Shown piece after piece: positions 34,704-41,498 of a stretch of 64,000 nt of DNA; position 1 is the first letter of the stretch, and each line of letters begins with the position of its first letter. The notes under the pieces were generated by a model. It had not been told where the DNA came from, searched no databases, and saw only the letters and a list, made by a program, of their open reading frames with translations. Origin of the DNA: Streptomyces roseoviridis (GTDB lineage Bacteria; Actinomycetota; Actinomycetes; Streptomycetales; Streptomycetaceae); NCBI RefSeq assembly GCF_039535235.1, contig NZ_BAAAWU010000001.1, positions 5,642,001-5,706,000 on the forward strand. Direction: 5' to 3'. The translations under genes were made by a program, and so were the position numbers.

Positions 34704-36187
34704 GGGCGTACTGCCTCCGAGTGCGTCAGTGCGGCCAGGGTGTCGAAGCCGATGCCGTCGAAGGACGGCACCGAGGTCGAGAGGCGGTTCTTCAGGGGGG
34801 CGGTCCAGCGTTCGGGCAGCCGGTCGGGCCGGCCGGTGAGGAGGCCCGCGAGCGAACCGGCGGTGGCGCCGTTGGAGTCGGTGTCCCAGCCGCCGGAGAC
34901 GGCCGCGCAGATGGAGCGGGTGAAGTCGCCGTCGGCGTGGGTGAGGGCGGCGGCGAGGAGGGCGGCGTTGGGCACGGCATGGACCCAGTGATACCCGCCG
35001 AGCCGGGCGTGGAGCCGGTCCACCACGGTGTCGAAGGGGGCGCCGGTGCGGGCGGCCTCGATGCCCTCGCGTACGGCGCGGGCGAGCCGTGACCGCGGCG
35101 GTACGACGGACAGCCCGGCGGTCAGGGCGCGGTGCACGTCCGCGGTGCCGCCGGCGGCGGTGGCGAGGGCGGCGGCGACGAACATGGCGCCGTACACGCC
35201 GTTGCCGGTGTGGGTGAGCACCGCGTCCCGGTGGGCCTGCCGGGCGGCTGCGGCCGGGTTGCCGGGGTGGGTCCAGCCGTGGACGTCGGCGCGGATCTGG
35301 GCGCCGATCCACTCGCGGAAGGGGTTGCGGCGGGAGGCGGTGAGGGGTGGTTCGACGCCGTCGAGGAGGTTGCGGTAGGCGATCCGTTCGGCGGTGAAGG
35401 TGCGGCCGGCGGGCAGTGCGTCGAGCCAGATCCGGGCGAGGTCGGCGGTGGTGAAGCCGCGGCCGTGGCGCTGGAGGAGCAGGAGGCCCAGGAGGGGGTG
35501 GTTGAGGTCGTCGTCCTCGGGCATGCCGTCGATGTTCTCGGCGAGGGAGGTGGCGGCGGAACGGCGGTTCCAGGGATGGGCGGCGAGGAGGTCGCCGGGA
35601 ACGCCGCGGGCCGTGAACCAGTCGGCGAGGGGCCAGTTGCCGGTGGCGCGGGCGAGGGCGCGGATGGCGGAGAGGGGCAGTTTCTCCACCGGCTTGCCCA
35701 GGAGGCAGCCGGCGGCGCGGCCCAGCCAGGCGGCGTGCAGCCGGTCCCGCAGGGCCTCGCCGCCCGCCGTCCCCCTCGTGGTCGCGGGCGGCTCGTCCGG
35801 CCAGTCGGGGCAGGCGGCGATGATGGCGGCGAGGTCGGTGGGCTCGTGGGCGGCCAGGGGAGAGGGGAGTTCGGCCAGGGCGTCCAGGATCTCCTCGGCG
35901 AGCGGCCGCAGTTCGGGCCGCGCGACCGGGGAGGCGCCGGCCGTCGGGGGCGCGGGGTGGCCGCCTGCCGCGTACCAGCGGGCGGCGAGGGCGCGGGCGT
36001 CCCTGCCGTCCTCGTGGGCCTGCCGCAGTTCGTGCCCCACCAGGTCCTCGGGCTGGACCCAGGTGAGGCGGAGGGGTGGGGCGGGGGCGGGAGCGCCGGC
36101 TCGGTCGCCGGGATCCTGCGCGCGCTCCTGCGGGGGATCCGTGGCGGGCGTCGGGGTGTCCGGTGCGGGGACGGCGGCGCGGGTCAT
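34700..36187 (-). CDS. ADP-ribosylglycohydrolase family protein 1
   Basis: A 495-residue protein: an N-terminal extension of about 140 residues (Pro/Ala-rich, then a helical part beginning LRLTWVQPEDLVGHELRQAHEDG), followed by the ADP-ribosylglycohydrolase fold (LHAAWLGRAAGCLLGKPVEKL). Metal-site motifs: an acidic EDDDLNH segment and GGWDTDSNGATAGSLAG, the latter intact for the dinuclear Mg site. The family removes ADP-ribose from proteins or cleaves related ribosyl compounds; this subgroup's substrate is unknown. ATGA overlaps link it to its neighbours. Confidence 0.88.
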   Translation of the reverse strand: MTRAAVPAPDTPTPATDPPQERAQDPGDRAGAPAPAPPLRLTWVQPEDLVGHELRQAHEDGRDARALAARWYAAGGHPAPPTAGASPVARPELRPLAEEILDALAELPSPLAAHEPTDLAAIIAACPDWPDEPPATTRGTAGGEALRDRLHAAWLGRAAGCLLGKPVEKLPLSAIRALARATGNWPLADWFTARGVPGDLLAAHPWNRRSAATSLAENIDGMPEDDDLNHPLLGLLLLQRHGRGFTTADLARIWLDALPAGRTFTAERIAYRNLLDGVEPPLTASRRNPFREWIGAQIRADVHGWTHPGNPAAAARQAHRDAVLTHTGNGVYGAMFVAAALATAAGGTADVHRALTAGLSVVPPRSRLARAVREGIEAARTGAPFDTVVDRLHARLGGYHWVHAVPNAALLAAALTHADGDFTRSICAAVSGGWDTDSNGATAGSLAGLLTGRPDRLPERWTAPLKNRLSTSVPSFDGIGFDTLAALTHSEAVRP

Positions 36188-37350
36188 CGGGCGGTGCCGC
36201 CGGTCAGGGCCGCGTAGGCGCAGGCGTGGGCCTCGTGGCGCCGGACGTCGCGCAGGAACACCTCGTGGGTCACCCGGGCGAGGGCGGTCGCCGGGGCGTG
36301 CAGGTCGAGGCGGCTGGCCTCGGCGACCTGTTTGGCCCACTCGGCGGGGACGGCGGACGCGCCGTGCAGGGCGCCGCTGATCGCGCCCGCCATGGTGGCG
36401 ATGGAGTCGCAGTCGCGGCCGTAGTTGACCGCGCCCAGGACCGTACGGCGGTAGTCGCCCTCGCCGACCAGGAGCATGCCGAGGGCGATCGGCAGTTCCT
36501 CGATCGCGTGGAGGCGGGAGGGGCGGCGGGCGTCGAGGGAGGGCCTGCGGTAGTCGGGGCCGACCGAGTCGAAGGGGGCGACGGCCCGCCGCAAGGGGGC
36601 CAGCGCCGTCTCGAAGTCGCGGTGGGCGGCGGCGACGTCGGCGACCGCCTCGATCGCCGCCCGGGTGCCGTCCTTGGCCAGCGACAGGGTCGCCTCGACG
36701 ACCGATCCGGGCGTCGCGCCGGGCAGGCAGGCCGCCGCCACCGCAGCCGCGAAGACGCCCGCGGCCTCGCGCCCGTACGAGGACTGGTGGGCGCCCGCGA
36801 TGTCGAGGGCCTCGGCGTAGGCGGCGGGCGGGTTGGCGGCGTTGACCAGGCCGACGGGGGCCATGTACATGGCCGCGCCGCAGTTCACGATGTTCCCGGT
36901 GCCGGCCTCGCGGGGGTCGGCGTGGCCGTAGTGGAGCCGGGTCACGATCCACTTCTCGGCGAGGAAGATCCGCTGGAGGGGAAGGGCCTCGGCCTCCAGT
37001 TCGGGGATCCAGACGGTGCGGTCCATGAGTTCGGGGACGAGGTGCTCGGCGACCGCGTGGGCGTCGAGGTGGTCGCGGACCTTCTCGTACACCCGGATCA
37101 GGGCGTGGGTCATCAGGGTGTCGTCGGTGACGTGTCCGTCGCCCTTGTGGTACGGCGCGATGGGGCGGGCGGTGCGCCATTCGGCGCCGTTCCAGGGGCC
37201 GACGACGCCGGTGACGCGACCGCCGTGGCGTTCGGCGATCTGCTCCGGGGTGTAGCCCTCGACGGGGCCGCCGAGGGCGTCGCCCACGGCGGCCCCGAGG
37301 AGACTGCCGGTGATCCGGTCATCCAGAGAGGGGATGCTTGGGTCGGTCAT
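36184..37350 (-). CDS. ADP-ribosylglycohydrolase family protein 2
   Basis: A 388-residue stand-alone ADP-ribosylglycohydrolase homologue with both metal motifs intact: GAAVGDALGGPVEG and HVTDDTLMTHAL near the N-terminus, and VNYGRDCDSIATMAGAISGAL near the C-terminus. It is the most canonical of the four along with protein 4. ATG 37350 lies inside the end of gene 3 (32-base overlap), and its stop overlaps gene 1. Likely a Mg-dependent hydrolase of ribosyl linkages; substrate unknown. Confidence 0.92.
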   Translation of the reverse strand: MTDPSIPSLDDRITGSLLGAAVGDALGGPVEGYTPEQIAERHGGRVTGVVGPWNGAEWRTARPIAPYHKGDGHVTDDTLMTHALIRVYEKVRDHLDAHAVAEHLVPELMDRTVWIPELEAEALPLQRIFLAEKWIVTRLHYGHADPREAGTGNIVNCGAAMYMAPVGLVNAANPPAAYAEALDIAGAHQSSYGREAAGVFAAAVAAACLPGATPGSVVEATLSLAKDGTRAAIEAVADVAAAHRDFETALAPLRRAVAPFDSVGPDYRRPSLDARRPSRLHAIEELPIALGMLLVGEGDYRRTVLGAVNYGRDCDSIATMAGAISGALHGASAVPAEWAKQVAEASRLDLHAPATALARVTHEVFLRDVRRHEAHACAYAALTGGTAR

Positions 37351-39037
37351 GTCGGAATTGTCCACCCGGAGTGCCCGGTTCCGTGGCTGCGAGCAGACCG
37401 GCGAGTTCCACGAGGTCGGTGCCCGCGAGCCGGGGCAGCGCACAGCCGGCGAGCGTGCGGCACGCCTCCCGCCAGGTGGCCGGGATCTCGCTGCCGCCCG
37501 CCAGCGCGCCGGTGAGCGCGCCCGCGAGCGCGGGCGCCGAGTCGGCGACCCGGGAGAGGCAGGCCGCGGCCGGTACCGCCGCGGCCACCTCGCCGCGCGC
37601 GGCGAGCGCCAGGGCGAGGGCGACCGGGACCGTCTCGGCGGCGGCGATGCCGTAGCTGTAGACGTGGTCGACGATCTGGTGCTCCAGGAGCGGCACGAGT
37701 TCGAAGGCCGAGCCGGCGGTCCGGGCCAGCTCCACCGCGTACCGGCCGTTGCGGCCGATCTCGGTGGCGGAGGGCAGCTGGTCGAGTGCCGCCTCCACCG
37801 CCTCCTCGGGCGAGGCGCCGCCGAGGGCGGCGGCGACCGCCGCCGCCATGGCGCGGGCGCCGTGCACACCGTCGCCGTCCTGGGTGTAACGGGCGTCGAA
37901 GTCGGCGAGTTCGGCGGCCGCGGCCGGGACGCCCGGGTGCGCGAGGGCCAGTACGGCGGCGCGGACGCAGGCGGCGTCGTCGAAGTAGTGCGGGTTGTCG
38001 TGCCCGGTCGCCGGCGGGCGCAGGCCGGTGGCCAGGTTGCCGAGTCCGGCCCGTACCGAGATCCGGGCGCGCAGCGGCAGCACGGCCGACTCCACCTCCG
38101 GCGCGCGCTCGGCCGCGGCGGCGACCTGCCCGGCGAGCGAGTTCCACGCGAGGTCGACGGCGGCGCGCAGCCGGCGCTCGGGGGCGAGGGTACGGAACAG
38201 GGGGCCGTGCGCGGCGAGCAGCGCCTCGGCGGTGAACACGGCCCACTCGGCGTCGTCGGAGGGCCCGAGCCGCAGTGGCTCGGGCGGCTGGTTGAGGGCG
38301 ATGGGGACGGGCAGGGTCGTCGTCGCGTTCTGCTCGGCGAAGGTGTCCAGCTCACGGGTGAGCCGGCGGGTCCACTCGGGCATCCGGGCGGCCCGGTGCC
38401 GCGCCGCGGGCCACCCGGCGGCATCCCCCGCGGCCAGCCCGAGGAGCAGTCCCTCGATCCGGTCCCGGCCCGCGCCGGTGGCCCGGGCCCGTCCTTCGGT
38501 CCGGGAGGCGGCCCCCGACGGCCCCTGATGAGCGGCCGCCACGCGCCGGACGCCTCCGGCCGGCCCCTCGGGTCCCTCGCCCGCCCGGCCGGCCCGCCCG
38601 GCCGCGGGCTGCGCCCGCCCGGTCCGGCCTCGGAGGGCAGCGCTCGCGGTGGCGGGCTGCGCCCGGCCGTCGTGTCCGGGCGGGGGAGGACCCGGGGTGG
38701 TGGCGTCGGCCGGTGCGGGCCTTCCGCCGGCTTCACCGGCCGGGCCCCCGGAAGGACGCGTGCCGCGGGCCGGGGCGGGGGTGCCCGCCGCCGTGCCGTC
38801 GGGCGCGGTGGACCGCGACCACCCTTCGGGTCCCGCCGGGCGCGGGCCCGTCGGGGTGGCGTCCGAACCCGGCGGCGCCGCCTGCGGCCGGCCGTCCCGG
38901 CCGGCTTGGCGCAGGCCCGTGGCAGCGGTGTCCGTGCCCACCGTGAAGTGGGTCCGGCCTTTCGGCTCGGTGGGGTGCCGGGCGTCCTCCTCGGCGGGGC
39001 GCAGGGTGTCGTCGACCGTCGTGGTGTCGGCGCTCAT
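37319..39037 (-). CDS. ADP-ribosylglycohydrolase homologue 3, degenerate metal site
   Basis: A 572-residue protein. The first ~195 residues are a Pro/Gly/Arg/Ala-rich low-complexity region, probably disordered. The rest is an ADP-ribosylglycohydrolase-like fold (RIEGLLLGLAAGDAAGWPAARH; SDDAEWAVFTAEALL). The C-terminal motif that in relatives reads GRDxDT/S is SRVADSAPALAGALTG here, so the first acidic ligand is missing. It may be inactive and structural or regulatory, or use a different site. It overlaps gene 4 by four bases and gene 2 by 32. Confidence 0.8.
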   Translation of the reverse strand: MSADTTTVDDTLRPAEEDARHPTEPKGRTHFTVGTDTAATGLRQAGRDGRPQAAPPGSDATPTGPRPAGPEGWSRSTAPDGTAAGTPAPARGTRPSGGPAGEAGGRPAPADATTPGPPPPGHDGRAQPATASAALRGRTGRAQPAAGRAGRAGEGPEGPAGGVRRVAAAHQGPSGAASRTEGRARATGAGRDRIEGLLLGLAAGDAAGWPAARHRAARMPEWTRRLTRELDTFAEQNATTTLPVPIALNQPPEPLRLGPSDDAEWAVFTAEALLAAHGPLFRTLAPERRLRAAVDLAWNSLAGQVAAAAERAPEVESAVLPLRARISVRAGLGNLATGLRPPATGHDNPHYFDDAACVRAAVLALAHPGVPAAAAELADFDARYTQDGDGVHGARAMAAAVAAALGGASPEEAVEAALDQLPSATEIGRNGRYAVELARTAGSAFELVPLLEHQIVDHVYSYGIAAAETVPVALALALAARGEVAAAVPAAACLSRVADSAPALAGALTGALAGGSEIPATWREACRTLAGCALPRLAGTDLVELAGLLAATEPGTPGGQFRHDRPKHPLSG

Positions 39038-40035
39038 GCCGGGTCCTCCTCCGGGGTCAGCAGGTCCGCGATGTCCAGGACGTGGTAGCCCCGCATCGAG
39101 GGCAGGCAGCTGCCGGCGACCGGCGGGATGGCCGAGGACCACTCCTCCGGGATCGCGGCGGCGCCGCCCAGCGCGCCCGCGAGGGCGCCCGCGACGGCTG
39201 CCGTCGTGTCGGCGTCGCGGCCCATGTTGACGGCCGTGAGGACCGAGGTGCGGAAGTCGCCGCGGGCCGCGGCGAAGGCGCCGAAGGCGAGGGCGACGGC
39301 CTCGGGGGCCAGGTCGGTCCACGGGTAGCCGCCGATGACGACGGCCGAGCGGACCGTGCGCTCGCGGGTCAGCGGGTCGGGCTGGATCCGCTGTGCCGCC
39401 ACCACCGCGCGCCGCATGGAGCGGGCCGTCCAGGAGTCCATCGGCACGACGGACAGGGCCGCCGCGATGACCGAGGTCACCGAGGCGCCGTCCATCGCCG
39501 CCGCGACGCCCGCCGCGACGGCCTGCCCGCCGTAGATGCCCTCGCCCTCGTGGCTGACCGTGCCGTCGATGGCGACGAGCCGGGCCGCCTCGGCGGGACG
39601 GCCGGCGGCGAAGACACCGAAGGGCGCGGCCCGCATGGCCAGGCCGTCGCTCCAGGCGTGCCGGTGCTGGGCGGAGATCGGAGCGGCCAGGCCCCGGCGG
39701 AGGTTCTCCAGGGTGCCGCGCTCGGAGAAGCCGGCGCCCCGGAACGGGCCCTCGTCGAGGTCGGCGATCCAGTGGTGCCAGGCCCGTTCGACGTGGGCCA
39801 CGGTGAGGGCGGAGCCGTGCCGGGCCAGGAGCAGGCCGGAGAAGATGGCGTACTCGGTGTCGTCCGTGCCCGCCGGACGGTCCGTCACGAAGCCCTCGAT
39901 GCGGCCCCATCGGCGCCGGATCTCCGAGGGCCGCAGGTTCTCGGCGGGCGCGCCGAGCGCGTCGCCGACCGCGAGTCCGAGCAGGGCGCCCCGGGCGCGT
40001 TCGCGCACGCCCGTGACCGTCGTGCCACCCACCAT
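39034..40035 (-). CDS. ADP-ribosylglycohydrolase family protein 4
   Basis: A 333-residue complete homologue and the first gene of the seven-gene operon. Motifs: RGALLGLAVGDALGAPAEN, TDDTEYAIFSGLLLARHG, and VNMGRDADTTAAVAGALAGALGG, so both metal half-sites are intact. ATG 40035 follows AAAGGGGAG at normal spacing, the only strong ribosome site in the operon; later genes rely on overlaps. Promoter and possible operators lie between here and the divergent VIT1-like gene. Confidence 0.92.
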   Translation of the reverse strand: MVGGTTVTGVRERARGALLGLAVGDALGAPAENLRPSEIRRRWGRIEGFVTDRPAGTDDTEYAIFSGLLLARHGSALTVAHVERAWHHWIADLDEGPFRGAGFSERGTLENLRRGLAAPISAQHRHAWSDGLAMRAAPFGVFAAGRPAEAARLVAIDGTVSHEGEGIYGGQAVAAGVAAAMDGASVTSVIAAALSVVPMDSWTARSMRRAVVAAQRIQPDPLTRERTVRSAVVIGGYPWTDLAPEAVALAFGAFAAARGDFRTSVLTAVNMGRDADTTAAVAGALAGALGGAAAIPEEWSSAIPPVAGSCLPSMRGYHVLDIADLLTPEEDPA

Positions 40036-40094
40036 CTCTCTCCCCTTTCGCGCTCCTCCCCATCTGTGCCACGCGGGGCGCCCCACCGCTCACC

Positions 40095-40104
40095 GAAACG
40101 TTTC
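40095..40104. promoter_or_regulatory. LacI-type palindrome upstream of the glycohydrolase operon
   Basis: GAAACGTTTC is a perfect 10-bp palindrome with the CG centre typical of LacI/CcpA-family operators. It lies 60 bases before the first glycohydrolase gene. No LacI-type gene is present in the window. Confidence 0.45.
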
Positions 40105-40120
40105 TGTCACCCGCGTGACA
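40105..40120. promoter_or_regulatory. Inverted repeat TGTCAC-N4-GTGACA
   Basis: A perfect 6-bp dyad (40105-40110 and 40115-40120) directly beside the GAAACGTTTC palindrome. A third half-site, CGTCA, follows at about 40125. It could bind a GntR- or Crp-type dimer; identity unknown. Confidence 0.4.
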
Positions 40121-40146
40121 CCACGTCAGGGGCAGGCCGTGAGCGG

Positions 40147-40165
40147 TTCGGTAAGGCGAACCATA
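40147..40165. promoter_or_regulatory. Iron-box-like site (IdeR/DmdR type)
   Basis: TTCGGTAAGGCGAACCATA agrees at 14 of 19 positions with the IdeR/DmdR/DtxR consensus TTAGGTTAGGCTAACCTAA by hand alignment. It is 121 bases before the VIT1/CCC1-type transporter, whose family moves Fe or Mn. A second GCCTTAC/GTAAGGC dyad (40151-40157, 40175-40181) overlaps it. Confidence 0.5.
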
Positions 40166-40286
40166 CGAAGGCGGGCCTTACTAAGTACGGCCTGCCTTGC
40201 TGGCGCGCCCCTTACATCGGGCGTATTTTCGAGTACGTCGGAAGGGGGCGGGCACGCCGAACCCGCAGGAAAGACAGGGGAGAAGC

Positions 40287-41015
40287 ATGTCCATCATCGA
40301 AGCCGTCGCACCACTGCACGAGGCCCACCGCGACAACCACACCCACCGCGACGTGAACGGCGGCTGGCTGCGCCCCGCGGTCTTCGGCGCGATGGACGGA
40401 CTCGTCTCCAACCTCGCGCTCATGACCGGCGTCGCCGGCGGTGCCGTCTCCTCGCAGACCGTCGTGATCACCGGCCTCGCCGGACTCGCGGCCGGAGCCT
40501 TCTCGATGGCCGCCGGCGAGTACACCTCCGTCGCCTCGCAGCGCGAACTGGTCCAGGCCGAACTGGACGTCGAGCGTCGCCAGTTGCGCAAGCACCCGAT
40601 CGACGAGATGGAGGAGCTCGCCGCGCTCTACGTCTCCCGGGGCGTCGAGCCCCGGCTCGCCCGCGAGGTCGCGATGCAGCTCTCCCGCGACCCGGAGCAG
40701 GCGCTGGAGATCCACGCCCGCGAGGAACTGGGCATCGACCCGGACGACCTGCCGTCGCCGACGGTCGCCGCCGTGTCGTCCTTCGGGTCGTTCGCGCTGG
40801 GCGCCCTGCTGCCCGTACTGCCGTATCTGCTCGGGGCGACCGCGCTGTGGCCGGCGGTGCTGCTGGCGCTGGTCGGGCTCTTCGCCTGCGGCGCGCTGGT
40901 GGCCCGGGTGACCGCCCGCAGCTGGTGGTTCAGCGGACTGCGCCAGCTCGTCCTCGGCGGCGCCGCGGCGGCCGTCACGTACGGGCTCGGCATGCTCTTC
41001 GGCGCGGCCCTGTAG
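40287..41015 (+). CDS. VIT1/CCC1-family iron/manganese transporter
   Basis: A 242-residue membrane protein from ATG 40287 (GGGGAG upstream). N-terminal helix pair RPAVFGAMDGLVSNLALMTGVAGG and ITGLAGLAAGAFSMAAGEYTSV are family hallmarks, followed by a cytoplasmic Glu/His-containing metal-binding loop (about 80-155) and three C-terminal helices. CCC1/VIT1 proteins export Fe(II)/Mn(II) from the cytosol; a bacterial member likely relieves metal excess. An iron-box-like site upstream fits metal control. Confidence 0.93.
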   Translation: MSIIEAVAPLHEAHRDNHTHRDVNGGWLRPAVFGAMDGLVSNLALMTGVAGGAVSSQTVVITGLAGLAAGAFSMAAGEYTSVASQRELVQAELDVERRQLRKHPIDEMEELAALYVSRGVEPRLAREVAMQLSRDPEQALEIHAREELGIDPDDLPSPTVAAVSSFGSFALGALLPVLPYLLGATALWPAVLLALVGLFACGALVARVTARSWWFSGLRQLVLGGAAAAVTYGLGMLFGAAL

Positions 41016-41051
41016 CCCACCGGGTCCTGTGGCCGCCGCCTCGCGTCACCC

Positions 41052-41083
41052 GAAAGGCCCCCTGGACCACCAGGGGGCCTTTC
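41052..41083 (+). terminator. Intrinsic terminator after the VIT1-like gene
   Basis: A 14-bp perfect stem (GAAAGGCCCCCTGG, 41052-41065, with its complement at 41070-41083) and an ACCA loop, followed by pyrimidines. Confidence 0.85.
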
Positions 41084-41498
41084 CCCTGCCTCCCGCACCT
41101 GCCGTTGTCGCTGTGACGTATCTCCCTGGGCGGATCCCGCCTTCCGGTGAGACACTATGCGCAGCGCCACATAACTAGCCGGTTACCCGGCGGTTTCGAA
41201 TCCCTGACCACCGGGGATGAGGCATAAGCGCCGCGGGCAATGAGGCCCGCTCCGCGACGGGTCGCCGGAGAACCCGGAATCACCCCGGACTCCTCGATTC
41301 GCCCCCTTACGGGAACGCCCCGGTTCCCGTGCCCCACAGCTGAGACAACGCCACCGCCCGTATCCGCGGTGTCCGCATGCTGGAATGAGCTATCCGCTTC
41401 CCGAGAAGCCAGCCATCATGTAACCTGCACGAAATTTCGCGGAGGGCCAACGTCGTCCCTCGGCTGCTGTATATGCCACGACGACGACGGGAGAGCCG
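41084..41498 (+). other. Noncoding region upstream of gltB
   Basis: About 415 bases less G/C-rich than the genes around it, with no ORF showing coding bias. It contains a GCGGGC/GCCCGC hairpin near 41234-41252, a GlnR-like half box at 41420-41435, a CGAAATTTCG palindrome at 41430-41439, and GGGAGA before the gltB start. It is probably a long promoter and leader. Confidence 0.6.
41420..41435 (+). promoter_or_regulatory. Candidate GlnR half box upstream of gltB
   Basis: GTAAC-CTGCAC-GAAAT follows the GlnR pattern gTnAc-n6-GaAAc of Streptomyces with one mismatch at the last base. It is one a/b pair, 64 bases before gltB, a nitrogen-assimilation gene. The second half overlaps the palindrome CGAAATTTCG. 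Confidence 0.45.

Noticed and set aside
41165..41225. tRNA-like sequence (GGTTTCGAATCCC near 41197-41209)
   Set aside because: It recalls a T-arm but has an extra T and no matching acceptor, D or anticodon arms around it; not a tRNA.
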